The notes under the pieces were generated by a model, which was not told where the DNA came from, searched no databases, and saw nothing but the letters and a program-made list of their open reading frames with translations. A program made the position numbers and the translations under genes. 64,000 nucleotides of DNA from Alicyclobacillaceae bacterium I2511 (lineage in GTDB: Bacteria; Bacillota; Bacilli; Alicyclobacillales; Alicyclobacillaceae), in NCBI GenBank assembly GCA_003584005.1, contig QXHL01000007.1, positions 37,310-101,309 of the forward strand. Reading direction: 5' to 3'. Each line of letters begins with the position of its first letter. Position 1 is the stretch's first letter. Shown piece after piece: positions 8,671 to 18,496 of the stretch.

Positions 8671-9315
8671 CTAGAGTGGGCTTCTATCAAGAGGTTGCAA
8701 CTTCTCAATCAAGTGCCTGGCGGCTCCCTCAGGGTCTGCATGGAGTAGCACAGCGCCAATAACAGCTACACCGTCACAACCAGTGGCCAAGACTGGTTTC
8801 AAATTGCTGATTTCAATGCCACCAATGGCAACTACAGGAATGGAAATAGACTCCACAATCTTTTGCAGGGCATGTAGACCTCGCGGGGGCTGGCCGAGGT
8901 GTGTGCCACTGGCATAGATAGGTCCAAATGTGACATAATCGGCACCCTCCAGCTCAGCTTCCAGGGCTTCATCAAGGGTGTGGACAGAACAACCAATTTG
9001 ACCCTGCCAGCCAGATTGTGCCCGAATGGTTACGGCGGCTCTCACCGGTATGGATTTTGCAGGCAGATGAACCCCATCTGCCCCAGTAGCTAAGGCGACG
9101 TCCATGCGGTCGTTGACAAAAACCTGGGTGGGTAGTTCCAGTTCCCGCAGGCGCCACTGAATTTTTTGCACCAGATCAAAGGTTTCCTTGGCTGGCAACT
9201 CTTTTTCACGGATTTGTAGAACATCAGCGCCCCCCCGTGCGGCAGCCAACAAGGCAACCTCTAGGGGTAGGGTGTGACGTTGACGGTCACTGAGGACATG
9301 CAGAACTGGAGACAA
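8671..9315 (-). CDS. ThiE/TenI family protein (thiamine phosphate synthase or thiazole tautomerase)
   Basis: A 214-residue TIM barrel. It has the ThiE/TenI strand motifs LQIREKE, FVNDRMDVALATGADGVHL, IGCSVHTLDEA, ADYVTFGPIYASGTH and VVAIGGI. Canonical ThiE carries GQ(E/D)D after DGVH and TxTK after GP. Here these are LPAKSIP and SGTHLGQ, changes that favour TenI (thiazole tautomerase) over ThiE. Start is TTG at 9315 after AAGGGGGG. Its partner genes (thiF-like at 10.5 kb, HMP transporter at 0.9 kb) support a thiamine role. The choice between the two enzymes is not settled by motifs alone. Confidence 0.85.
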   Translation of the reverse strand: MSPVLHVLSDRQRHTLPLEVALLAAARGGADVLQIREKELPAKETFDLVQKIQWRLRELELPTQVFVNDRMDVALATGADGVHLPAKSIPVRAAVTIRAQSGWQGQIGCSVHTLDEALEAELEGADYVTFGPIYASGTHLGQPPRGLHALQKIVESISIPVVAIGGIEISNLKPVLATGCDGVAVIGAVLLHADPEGAARHLIEKLQPLDRSPL

Positions 9316-9399
9316 TTTTACCCCCCCTTAAAGACTTTTGACCTCGCATCGCTTGGATAATCAAAATAAATATTTCGAATAGGCAAATTCGCAAACTAA

Positions 9400-9432
9400 A
9401 TTTAAAGCCGTACCTGTCTTGACAGGTACGGC
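9400..9432 (-). terminator. Terminator downstream of panC
   Basis: On the minus strand a stem of 11-12 bp (9407-9418 with 9421-9432) is followed by TTTAAATTT. It lies about 50 bases beyond the panC stop. Confidence 0.6.
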
Positions 9433-9483
9433 GGACTTCCAGTTCGAGTTCCGCAAATGTTACCAGACAATGAAATCAGGCTA

Positions 9484-10356
9484 TCATGGGATGTCGGGCG
9501 AGTCAATCGGTGGCAGGGGCAGGACAATGTTATCGATGAGCCGAGTCTTCCCCACATAGGCTGCTACGGCAAGCATGACAGTACCGGACAAGACACTAAG
9601 CGGCTGCAAGGTGCGCGCGTCCACTGCTTCAGCATAATCCAAACGTACCGTAGGTTCGGCAGAAATCAGCGCCGCCATGTGAGCCATAACTTCAGCTGCA
9701 AAACGTTGTCCGGCTTCAATGTCATCTCTGGCTACCTGTAGGGCGCGGTAGAGTACGGTGGCATGGGGACGGTCTTGTACGGAAAGAAAGATATTGCGGG
9801 AACTTTTCGCCAATCCATCCGATTCTCGAACCGTCGGAACTCCGACGATGGCCAACGGAAGATTGAGGTCTTGCACCATGCGCAAAATGATGGCCAGTTG
9901 CTGTCCATCTTTTTGTCCAAAGTAGGCCTTATCCGGTTGCACAATGTGGAGTAATTTGCTGACCACTGTGGCCACACCACGAAAGTGAATGGGACGCGTA
10001 CGTCCGCATAACACCTGCCCCATTTCGGGTAGGTCCACTACTGTGACTGCGGGCTCGGGGTACATTTCGTTTACCGAGGGAGCAAAAATGAAGTCACACC
10101 CCAGGGCTGTCAGCATTTGTTCGTCGTGGTGCAGGTCCCGCGGGTACTGTGCAAAATCCTCATTCGGCCCAAACTGGAGAGGGTTCACAAAAATACTAAC
10201 GACCACCACATCGTTCTGTTCTCTTGCGGTGGAAACCAAACGGGCGTGCCCCTCGTGCAAATAGCCCATGGTTGGAACTAAGCCAATACTGCGGCCCGCG
10301 TTGCGCAAGGGGCTCAACGCGTTGCGCAGTAGTCGAATACTGGTTATCGTTTGCAA
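9484..10356 (-). CDS. panC: Pantothenate synthetase (pantoate-beta-alanine ligase)
   Basis: A 290-residue cytoplasmic enzyme that joins pantoate and beta-alanine with ATP in coenzyme A synthesis. The nucleotidyl-transferase signatures are PTMGYLHEGHARLV (HIGH-type) near residue 29, NPLQFGPNED, and the YFGQKDGQQLAIILRM block that binds pantoate and ATP. The start is TTG at 10356, ten bases after GGGGGC; no ATG fits. No panB or panD is adjacent. It is divergent from the ThiF-like gene. Confidence 0.95.
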   Translation of the reverse strand: MQTITSIRLLRNALSPLRNAGRSIGLVPTMGYLHEGHARLVSTAREQNDVVVVSIFVNPLQFGPNEDFAQYPRDLHHDEQMLTALGCDFIFAPSVNEMYPEPAVTVVDLPEMGQVLCGRTRPIHFRGVATVVSKLLHIVQPDKAYFGQKDGQQLAIILRMVQDLNLPLAIVGVPTVRESDGLAKSSRNIFLSVQDRPHATVLYRALQVARDDIEAGQRFAAEVMAHMAALISAEPTVRLDYAEAVDARTLQPLSVLSGTVMLAVAAYVGKTRLIDNIVLPLPPIDSPDIP

Positions 10357-10456
10357 GCAAAATAGCCCCCTTTTAGATCCATCCGTATTCTAACAGTTTG
10401 CGTCTTCCTCATCCAGTTTCTGTTCTGGACTGTGTGCATTTGCAACCCGTGATACG

Positions 10457-11569
10457 ATGATGTCAGCACACTTCCGGGGGTTGGCAAACCGCTGGGAGGA
10501 AGAACAGGACGGAGGGATGGAATTGCAACAGGAACACCCATTGGAGGATGTTTTGTACCATCGTTACTCACGCCAGGTGCTGTTTCGTCCGATTGGCCAG
10601 ACAGGCCAGGAGAAACTTTGGCACAGCAGGGTAGCGGTGGTGGGGCTGGGGGCTTTGGGCACGGTTCAAGCAAATCAACTGGTGCGCGGCGGTGTGGGCT
10701 TTGTGCGGCTGATTGACCGAGACATCGTGGATGCGTCCAACTTACAGCGGCAAAGTTTGTATGACGAACAAGATGCTCGGCTTGGTCGAGCGAAGGCGGA
10801 TGCGGCCGCGGAAAAACTGCACCTGTGTAACAGTAGTGTGGCTTTGGAGGCAAAGGTCACAGATCTGACTTGGCGTAATGCAGAGGCGTTGCTGGCAGAT
10901 GTGGATGTGATAGTAGATGGCACGGACAATTTTGAGGTTCGTTACCTCATTAACGATGTAGCTGTCAAGCACGGTATGCCATGGTCCTACGGCGGGGCCG
11001 TCAGTTCCTATGGCACAACAGCTTTTTTCCAGCCAGGCGCCACCGCTTGTCTGGCCTGCCTTTTTGGCGATTCGCCGCCAGCACATCAGGATACCTGTGA
11101 CACTCTTGGGGTCCTTGCACCTGTGGTGTCTGTGATTGCCTCTTTACAAGTGGCAGAGGTATTAAAGTTTTTAACCGGAAACAATGCAAGTTTGTCTCGA
11201 CAATTGGCGCAAGTGGACGTTTGGAACAACGACTTTACCCACGTCCAGATGGGCCCACCCAAGGCCGGATGTCGCTGTTGTCAGGCCCATGAGTTCTCTT
11301 GGTTAAAGGCTCGGGGGGGTGGCACGACGGTTTCCTTGTGTGGCCGTCAAACCGTTCAGGTGCGGCCGGAGGGAAAAGGGACGCTCTCGTTGGATGAAAT
11401 AGCGGTTCGCCTTGCTGGGTTGGGCCAGGTGCGTCAGAACGGGTCTTTGCTGCGGTTTGAGCTAGACGGATTAACCCTGACCCTATTTCAAGATGGACGA
11501 GCCCTGATACACGGTACGGAGGATCCGGCTGTGGCCCGCAATTTATATGCCCGCTACATTGGCATGTAG
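10457..11569 (+). CDS. ThiF/MoeB/HesA-family ubiquitin-like-protein adenylyltransferase
   Basis: A 370-residue E1-like enzyme that adenylates the C-terminal glycine of a sulfur-carrier protein (ThiS or MoaD). The YHRYSRQVLF opening, the nucleotide loop VVGLGALGT, DRDIVDASNLQRQ, DGTDNFEVRYLIND and GVLAPVVSVIASLQ are all family motifs. Two zinc-ligand pairs are present, CLAC and CRCC. A C-terminal extension of about 100 residues follows the second pair. The start is uncertain: ATG 10457 has no clear ribosome site, while ATG 10517 has GGAGGG touching it. Neighbouring thiamine genes favour ThiF. Confidence 0.88.
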   Translation: MMSAHFRGLANRWEEEQDGGMELQQEHPLEDVLYHRYSRQVLFRPIGQTGQEKLWHSRVAVVGLGALGTVQANQLVRGGVGFVRLIDRDIVDASNLQRQSLYDEQDARLGRAKADAAAEKLHLCNSSVALEAKVTDLTWRNAEALLADVDVIVDGTDNFEVRYLINDVAVKHGMPWSYGGAVSSYGTTAFFQPGATACLACLFGDSPPAHQDTCDTLGVLAPVVSVIASLQVAEVLKFLTGNNASLSRQLAQVDVWNNDFTHVQMGPPKAGCRCCQAHEFSWLKARGGGTTVSLCGRQTVQVRPEGKGTLSLDEIAVRLAGLGQVRQNGSLLRFELDGLTLTLFQDGRALIHGTEDPAVARNLYARYIGM

Positions 11570-11612
11570 TGGGCATTCGGAACAAGGCTGTCGACAGACA
11601 TATCCTTTTTGC

Positions 11613-12779
<1,167 letters not shown>

Positions 12780-12967
12780 TTACACTGCATAGTGTGGTCT
12801 CCAGATAGCGACACGTCAAGGTGGGCCCTGCAACAGCAGTTTCAAATCCCCAACCCAGGGGACGGTTGTCCGTGGATGTGCTATGCTAAACGTGTCTGTG
12901 CGCCTGTCACGTCGGGCTTGTTTAAGGATATTTTGGGGCACAAATTTGTGTGGAAGGAAGAAAATTC

Positions 12968-13885
12968 ATGTTTCGATTGGATACAGAGAGCATTTTACAT
13001 CATCCTCGGTTACGCTTTTTGACAGATTTGGTTCCAATCGTGGAACACCTAGATCATTTAGAGAAATTTATTAACTTGTGCTATGCACAAGAGGGATATA
13101 AGGTGACACAGCAGCAACGGGTAATTGCTTTGCGAGCCACTGATGAGAGTCGATTGAGTTCTGCTTTCAAATCCAGTTTGTATTTGGGGAAGTACACGGA
13201 CATGTCCAACACGGATCGGTTTCTCAAAAATATGGTAGCCGCAGGTCACAGCTATGAACCCATCCGTGGGGAGACAGTTTTATTCCTGTTTATCGGGGTA
13301 GCAAAGCCAGTGTATGACCATTTGGTGACTTACACGGTCGGGCGACCGACGCGTATTGCGGGTGGACAGAGAGCCAATGTACCCTGGGGATTTGAACTGC
13401 CTGTAGAGGCAAAAAATCCTGCGGAGTATGACCCTGAGCTGGAGCGCATACGAGAAGTCATTCGATTGGCTAAGCAGGAACACACGGAGCAGATGCAGGC
13501 AGCCCGGTCTAAATTACCGGTGGGCTACATTATGCCCCCTTTTCTCATGGAATTTTCAGAAGAGGCTTTAATTAAGGACGTTTTTCCACAGCGGTTATTC
13601 GCAAAGGGTGCCCAAGGTGCGACCGTGGAGGTAGTATCCAATATGCTAGAAACATGTATGAAAATGGATGAAGAAAAGTGGACATTTTTGCTGGACTATC
13701 ATGGCCCACACTTAGCACAGTGGGAAAAGGCCATGCGTACCCTGCGCAAAGAGCACTATACGCTGGTGGAACTCGCCGCTGTGGCGGGGATTTCTACAGA
13801 ACAGGCAACCCAGGCAGACTTATACGATTTGCTCATTCAGACACTGGGCAAGCTACCCCCATCGATGTGGGAAAAGATGTCCTGA
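12968..13885 (+). CDS. Divergent ThyX-like (flavin-dependent thymidylate synthase fold) protein
   Basis: A 305-residue protein with start ATG 12968 after GGAAGGAAG. The overall layout follows ThyX. There is a segment ETVLFLFIGVAKPVYDHLV followed by an Arg-rich loop ending GGQRAN, and further on ARSKLPVGYIMPPFLMEFSE and a region with AKGAQGATVEV, matching the ThyX C-terminal pattern of R-x-LP then AQ-x-E. The defining RHR-x-x-S motif is absent: by my alignment TYTVGR stands at that place. It may be a ThyX relative with altered chemistry. Homology is inferred from pattern only. Confidence 0.5.
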   Translation: MFRLDTESILHHPRLRFLTDLVPIVEHLDHLEKFINLCYAQEGYKVTQQQRVIALRATDESRLSSAFKSSLYLGKYTDMSNTDRFLKNMVAAGHSYEPIRGETVLFLFIGVAKPVYDHLVTYTVGRPTRIAGGQRANVPWGFELPVEAKNPAEYDPELERIREVIRLAKQEHTEQMQAARSKLPVGYIMPPFLMEFSEEALIKDVFPQRLFAKGAQGATVEVVSNMLETCMKMDEEKWTFLLDYHGPHLAQWEKAMRTLRKEHYTLVELAAVAGISTEQATQADLYDLLIQTLGKLPPSMWEKMS

Positions 13886-13897
13886 GCTCCCCCTGGC

Positions 13898-14521
13898 CTA
13901 ATACAGGTCTAATAATTGCGACAGACGGTGAATGACCACATTGGCACCAGCAACCTCTTGGGGATTGCCAAAGCCAAAGGCACAACCCACCACAGGTAAC
14001 CCAGTGGCTTTTGCGGCCTCTACGTCTGAAAGTCGATCGCCAACCATGACGAGGGGGTCCGTTCCGAAATATGCCTGGTGTGCAGCCAAAATGTCTGCCT
14101 TGCAGTGACCTCCGACGCTTTCCAGGCACAGGGGGTGTGTCAACAGGGGTCCCAATCCCTGGGAGCTGACCACCGCTTCTAGGTAGGCGCTACTACAATT
14201 GCTGGCCACGCTGAGCGTATGTCCCCGTAGGTAAAGCTTTTGTAGGACCGTCAGGGTCTCAGGCAACAAAACCCGTGTTCTACGAATGCCGGCGCAGATC
14301 TCTGCCTGTGCTCGCACATAAGCCACTTGGCGTAAGGCCTTGTCGCCCTCTGGCAGCAGTTGTTTCCAGATCTCTTCATCTGGAACTCCAAAGGTGGCGC
14401 GCAACACCTCTGTGTCAGGAATTTTTGTCCCCAAAAATTTCAGGGTGGCCGTAAAGGCGGGAAGGACCACGGATGATGTGTCAATTAATGTGCCATCTAA
14501 ATCGAATAGGAGAGTTGTCAT
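13898..14521 (-). CDS. HAD-superfamily phosphatase (phosphoglycolate phosphatase-like)
   Basis: A 207-residue HAD hydrolase. Motif I is LFDLDGTLID at the N-terminus, motif II is VASNCSS, the lysine follows in GGHCKADIL, and motif IV is VMVGDRLSDVEAAKA. The helical cap between motifs I and II is of the C1 type found in Gph/PpaX proteins. The substrate cannot be read from sequence. It converges with the ThyX-like gene and is divergent from gnd, 55 bases away. Confidence 0.88.
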   Translation of the reverse strand: MTTLLFDLDGTLIDTSSVVLPAFTATLKFLGTKIPDTEVLRATFGVPDEEIWKQLLPEGDKALRQVAYVRAQAEICAGIRRTRVLLPETLTVLQKLYLRGHTLSVASNCSSAYLEAVVSSQGLGPLLTHPLCLESVGGHCKADILAAHQAYFGTDPLVMVGDRLSDVEAAKATGLPVVGCAFGFGNPQEVAGANVVIHRLSQLLDLY

Positions 14522-14576
14522 AAGTTAAAGTATAATAGTAGGGCTAGAGGGATGCAAAAATAATGGAGTGGTGAAG

Positions 14577-15473
14577 ATGAAAGTCGGACTGATTGGGCTT
14601 GGCAAGATGGGGTACAATCTGGGATTAAACTTATTGACACACAGCCACGAGGTGGTGGTGTACGATGTCCTAGCAGATTCTGTCCACCGTTTTGCCAAGG
14701 AAGGTGGCCAGGGTGTGTCCTCTGTCGCACAACTGGTAAAGGCTTTGCCGAAACCCCGGATTGTTTGGTTGATGGTGCCGCAGGGAAATCCGGTGGATGT
14801 GCTGTTGGAACAACTGAAGCCACTCATGGAAAAGGACGATATTTTGTTGGATGGTGGCAACTCACACTATAAGGACAGCCTGCGTCGAGCACAGGACTGG
14901 GCAGAGTTAGGTGTGCACTACTTCGATGTAGGGACATCTGGCGGCATGTCAGGTGCGCGGGAGGGGGCCTGTTACATGGTTGGCGGGGACCCGGATGTAT
15001 TCCAGACGATTGAGCCCTTATTTCGGGACACTGCGGTGGCAGGTGGCTATTTGTATACGGGCCCGTCTGGGAGCGGTCACTTTTCAAAAATGGTGCACAA
15101 TGGCATTGAGTACGGCATGATGGCGGCCATTGGCGAGGGTTTTGAAGTCCTCGAGCACAGTCCTTTCCACTATGATTTTGAGGCTTTGGCCCGTCTTTGG
15201 ACACATGGCTCTGTCATCCGGGGATGGCTGATGGAACTGACAGAGGAGGCCTTTCGAAAGGATCCTCAATTGGAAAAAATTCGTGGCGTTATGCACTCCT
15301 CGGGGGAGGGTAAATGGACCGTCATGGAGGCTCTGGACCAAGAAACTCCAGTGCCAACGATTGCCCTGTCTTTGCTTATGCGCTACCGTTCGCGGGAAGA
15401 TGATACATTCACAGGTAAGGTTGTGGCGGCATTGCGGAACGAGTTTGGCGGGCATGCTGTGGATCCGAAGTAG
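14577..15473 (+). CDS. gnd: 6-phosphogluconate dehydrogenase, short (YqeC/GndA-like) form
   Basis: A 298-residue enzyme that converts 6-phosphogluconate to ribulose 5-phosphate and CO2 with reduction of a nicotinamide cofactor. The N-terminal dinucleotide loop is GLIGLGKMGYNLG. Substrate motifs are DVGTSGGMSGAREGACYMVGG and KMVHNGIEYGMM, which holds the catalytic lysine. The roughly 300-residue length marks the short class, which often prefers NAD, rather than the 470-residue class. Start ATG 14577 follows GGAG by eight bases; two in-frame GTGs lie just upstream. zwf is the next dehydrogenase to the right. Confidence 0.93.
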   Translation: MKVGLIGLGKMGYNLGLNLLTHSHEVVVYDVLADSVHRFAKEGGQGVSSVAQLVKALPKPRIVWLMVPQGNPVDVLLEQLKPLMEKDDILLDGGNSHYKDSLRRAQDWAELGVHYFDVGTSGGMSGAREGACYMVGGDPDVFQTIEPLFRDTAVAGGYLYTGPSGSGHFSKMVHNGIEYGMMAAIGEGFEVLEHSPFHYDFEALARLWTHGSVIRGWLMELTEEAFRKDPQLEKIRGVMHSSGEGKWTVMEALDQETPVPTIALSLLMRYRSREDDTFTGKVVAALRNEFGGHAVDPK

Positions 15474-15534
15474 CCGTCGACAGTAAATCTCTGAGGAGAA
15501 CCTCCTAGTTGTCGCTTTGACTTGCAGGCTTAGG

Positions 15535-15579
15535 GCGCCAAAATGCCCCAGGAGACGGATTCCTGGAGCATTTTGGCGC
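15535..15579. terminator. Bidirectional terminator between gnd and the cyclase gene
   Basis: A near-perfect 19-bp inverted repeat (15535-15553 with 15561-15579) ends one base before the stop codon of the minus-strand gene. It serves the two convergent units. Confidence 0.65.
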
Positions 15580-16212
15580 TCAATTGGCGTTGCTCATTGA
15601 CGTTAAAACAACCCGTGCCGGGGCTGCATCCGACCCGTGAAGGGCCAGCGGTAAGGCAATCATCTGGTAGGTTCCGGGTGGAACATCGCGCAGGCGCAGG
15701 CCTTCAATGATGTAGGCACCCTGCTGGAACAAGATTTTGTGTGTGGGATGGTCTGGTTGACTGCGTTCAATTCCCAAAGCATCTATTCCTACACCTGAAA
15801 CTCCGATATTAGCCAAATAGCGGGCTCCATCCTCAGTTAAGTAGACAAAATCTGAATTGAACTTTTCGTCCCAGGAATTGCGTGTTTTAAACAACAAAAA
15901 CTCTCCTGTTTGAATAGCCTGTAAAAGCAGGTCGTCTGTCTGAATGCCACCGGATACCCCGGTTAAGTCCAAGACCCGACAGTGTCTCATCAGTTGGTTT
16001 GGGGCTAACGTTTCTGAAGCTTTTCCGCCTGGCAGCATGTGCAGTGGCGCATCAATGTGGGTTCCGCAGTGGGCATCCATACAGATGCGGGTCTCGTGCA
16101 CGTGTTGAGTGGCAAAGTCGGAGGTCACCTCTAACCTAGGGAGTTTTTCCGGTTTGTTTTTATATACGGTCATGCCCACGTGTATGGGCATGCTGACATC
16201 AAATAGGTTCAT
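15580..16212 (-). CDS. Cyclase-family metal-dependent hydrolase (kynurenine formamidase-like)
   Basis: A 210-residue protein of the cyclase/KynB fold. The metal motif HxGTHxDAPLH is present as AHCGTHIDAPLHM near residue 48, with the earlier DVSMPIHVGMTVY strand and the later GVGIDALGIERS motif. Relatives hydrolyse amide or ester bonds (N-formylkynurenine, isatin). Its start overlaps the end of zwf by 14 bases, so the two genes are co-transcribed and probably coupled. No tryptophan-degradation genes are near. The pairing with zwf suggests a role in the oxidative pentose phosphate branch; see findings. Confidence 0.88.
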   Translation of the reverse strand: MNLFDVSMPIHVGMTVYKNKPEKLPRLEVTSDFATQHVHETRICMDAHCGTHIDAPLHMLPGGKASETLAPNQLMRHCRVLDLTGVSGGIQTDDLLLQAIQTGEFLLFKTRNSWDEKFNSDFVYLTEDGARYLANIGVSGVGIDALGIERSQPDHPTHKILFQQGAYIIEGLRLRDVPPGTYQMIALPLALHGSDAAPARVVLTSMSNAN

Positions 16213-17800
16213 GTAACAACCCCTCCTCGTGTGTTTGTGTACTCAGGGGCCACCACTGATAGCCTTCTGCCACAGGCAGCTGCGTAGCCACCGCTGGGCC
16301 CCAGGTGCCTGCCGCGTAGGGTTCCAGGGGCAGACGGTGGTCTGTAAAGGCATCGGCAATCGGATCGACAAATTTCCAGGCCAATTGAACCTCGTCCCAA
16401 CGGGTGAAAAATGTGGCATCCCCATGCATGGCGTCCAAGAGCAAGCGTTCATAGGCCTCTGGGGACTCGGTCTGCTGACAAAAGTCCATCACCACTGGCA
16501 CTACCACAGCGTCTGTGCCCGGCTGCTTAGCATTGATGCGAATGGAAATACCCTCCTTTGGACTGACTTGGATGCTTAACAGGTTAGGCTGTAGTTGTCC
16601 TTCTGGATTAAAATATAGATGGTTTGGCATGTTGTGGAATTGAACCACAATTTCAGTGGCTTTGGTGGCCATGCGTTTACCCGTTCGGAGGTAAAAGGGG
16701 ACCCCTGTCCAGCGAAAGTTGTCAATAAAAAGGCGGGCGGCGACAAACGTTTCTGTACTTGATTGTGGCTGAACCCCAGGTTCTTTCCGATAGCTTTGGA
16801 CGGCTTGTCCCCACATAGACCCCCCACGGTACTGACCGCGCACCACGTGTTGGTACACTTCCTCTTCTTTCAGTGTGCGTAAGGAGCGCAAAACCTTGAC
16901 CTTTTCGTCACGAATGGCTTCCACCTTGAGGCGGCTGGGGGGCTCCATGGCCATCATCATGACCATTTGGAGGACATGGTTTTGCACCATATCTCGCAGG
17001 GCGCCGGCTTTGTCATAGTAGGCGGCACGTTCTTCGACGCCAACGGTTTCACTGGAAGTAATTTGCACGCTAGCGATGTTTCGATGGTTCCAAATGGGCT
17101 CAAAGAGGGCGTTGGCAAAGCGAAGCACCTCAATGTTTTGGACCATTTCCTTGCCCAAGTAGTGGTCAATGCGAAAAATTTCAGTTTCTGCAAACACCCG
17201 TCTTAGCGCCTGATTGAGTATTTCTGCAGAAGTTCTATCCCGACCAAATGGTTTTTCAATAATCAATCGTTTCCATGGCGCCTGCCTGTCATTTTCGACG
17301 GGCGCATCGCCAAGGTCCGTCAGACCGCTTGCTTGTAGCTGGTCTGCCACGGGTGCAAATAATTCCGGGGCCATGGCCAGGTAAAACAGGCGATGGGTGG
17401 GAATGCCTTGCTCGGCCTCTAATTTTTTCACGAGGCTGGCCACCGCCGGAAAGTCCTCTGGCTTTGTGGCGTCGGCCGAGCAGTAGTACGCTCGTTCTAA
17501 AAAAGCTTGCCAGTCACCTGCTACGGGCATTGCAGAAGGAGCAAATTCCTCAATGGCTTGACGAATTTGTTCGCGAAAGCTGTCGTGATGATAGGGCCGA
17601 CGAGCGATGCCAAGGAGGGCAAATTTATTGGGCAGTCGTTTTTCATTCCACAGCCGCAACAGGGCTGGATACAATTTGCGGCGTGCCAAATCCCCAGTGG
17701 CACCAAATAAAATAAAGAGGTGTTCCGGGGCTTGCTGCATTCCGGTTTGTGGGGTCGAGTTGAAGGTTGACTGGATGGGTCCTGTCCTTACATCCGTCAC
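16199..17800 (-). CDS. zwf: Glucose-6-phosphate 1-dehydrogenase
   Basis: A protein of about 533 residues that oxidises glucose 6-phosphate to 6-phosphogluconolactone with NADP. The nucleotide loop is LFGATGDLARRKLYPAL, the substrate/catalytic motif is RIDHYLGKEMVQN, and EKPFGRDRTSA and FRWTGVPFYLRTGKRM are family blocks. I take GTG 17800 as start because GGGGGAC lies eight bases upstream. The frame runs open to 17914, but that stretch contains the putative promoter. The resulting N-terminus is about 20 residues longer than usual before the nucleotide loop. It overlaps the cyclase gene downstream. Confidence 0.95.
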   Translation of the reverse strand: MTDVRTGPIQSTFNSTPQTGMQQAPEHLFILFGATGDLARRKLYPALLRLWNEKRLPNKFALLGIARRPYHHDSFREQIRQAIEEFAPSAMPVAGDWQAFLERAYYCSADATKPEDFPAVASLVKKLEAEQGIPTHRLFYLAMAPELFAPVADQLQASGLTDLGDAPVENDRQAPWKRLIIEKPFGRDRTSAEILNQALRRVFAETEIFRIDHYLGKEMVQNIEVLRFANALFEPIWNHRNIASVQITSSETVGVEERAAYYDKAGALRDMVQNHVLQMVMMMAMEPPSRLKVEAIRDEKVKVLRSLRTLKEEEVYQHVVRGQYRGGSMWGQAVQSYRKEPGVQPQSSTETFVAARLFIDNFRWTGVPFYLRTGKRMATKATEIVVQFHNMPNHLYFNPEGQLQPNLLSIQVSPKEGISIRINAKQPGTDAVVVPVVMDFCQQTESPEAYERLLLDAMHGDATFFTRWDEVQLAWKFVDPIADAFTDHRLPLEPYAAGTWGPAVATQLPVAEGYQWWPLSTQTHEEGLLHEPI

Positions 17801-17836
17801 TTGTATGTCCCCCTTTTTCCATCTCTGTTCCCCCTT

Positions 17837-17866
17837 ATTGTAGCCATTGTCCGTCTGTTCTACCAA
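17837..17866 (-). promoter_or_regulatory. Probable zwf promoter
   Basis: On the minus strand TTGGTA (17866-17861) and TACAAT (17842-17837) are 18 bases apart, about 37 bases upstream of the GTG start. Confidence 0.5.
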
Positions 17867-17910
17867 GCATGTGTGGTGAAATGGACTATTATATAGAAGG
17901 ACGGGAGTGT

Positions 17911-18249
17911 TCAATGGGGAGGGTCACGCAGTTCGGTTACCTCAGAGACCACCCAGATGCCACGAGGTCCTTGCCGTCGAGGCTGGTACAACTGCACCAG
18001 ATATACACAAGTGTCATGACGCACCCGCACGACGGCGTTTTGCAGTCCGGATCCGGGTTCTACGTATTGTTCGACAAAAGAATAAACGTCTTTTGGACGT
18101 AGTCCTAAGTGTTCTGTGCCCACCACCTGAGCGGTTCGAACTGGACTGAGGCGCCACTGATTGTGGCCACTATCCACAGACTGCTGAATGTGACCATAAT
18201 CTTCATTAGGGAGTACCACGCTCCCCTCGAAAACATCCGGACATGGCAT
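17911..18249 (-). CDS. Conserved-looking hypothetical protein, 112 residues
   Basis: ATG at 18249 follows GGAGGGG by eight bases. There is no signal peptide or membrane segment. The C-terminal half reads as alternating strands (NAVVRVRHDTCVYLVQLYQP and then GIWVVSEV), a pattern often seen in small beta-sheet proteins of sporulating Bacilli. The N-terminal half has several acidic and aromatic residues. I do not recognise the family. It lies upstream of zwf on the same strand, 45 bases beyond the zwf promoter. The following 247 bases to the acyl-CoA synthetase contain no gene I can support. Confidence 0.65.
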   Translation of the reverse strand: MPCPDVFEGSVVLPNEDYGHIQQSVDSGHNQWRLSPVRTAQVVGTEHLGLRPKDVYSFVEQYVEPGSGLQNAVVRVRHDTCVYLVQLYQPRRQGPRGIWVVSEVTELRDPPH

Positions 18250-18496
18250 TGGGATGACCCCTCCATGATGAATAAGTTTTATCTTTTGTTGAACAAGTTC
18301 ACTGCAGGAGAAACTACAAATCGGAAATAGGACTGGAGTTTCTGACTTGCGGTTTGCGTGATATAGTATGTGCAGCGGTCAAAAGCCGTGAAGGTTTGCT
18401 CGAACTGTGTTGTAGAGGGTTGCAGAAATTCCTGAATTATCCCGTTAATCAAATTGTGGACAAGTCTCGGTAGACTTAGAATGGGGGAATCGAATA

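Noticed and set aside
16229..17843. Several long plus-strand frames across zwf
   Set aside because: They are antisense to a well-supported gene with all family motifs and have no ribosome sites.
18454..18482. TTGTGG-17-TAGAAT promoter before the acyl-CoA synthetase
   Set aside because: The predicted start would fall on or after the ribosome binding site, leaving no usable leader.
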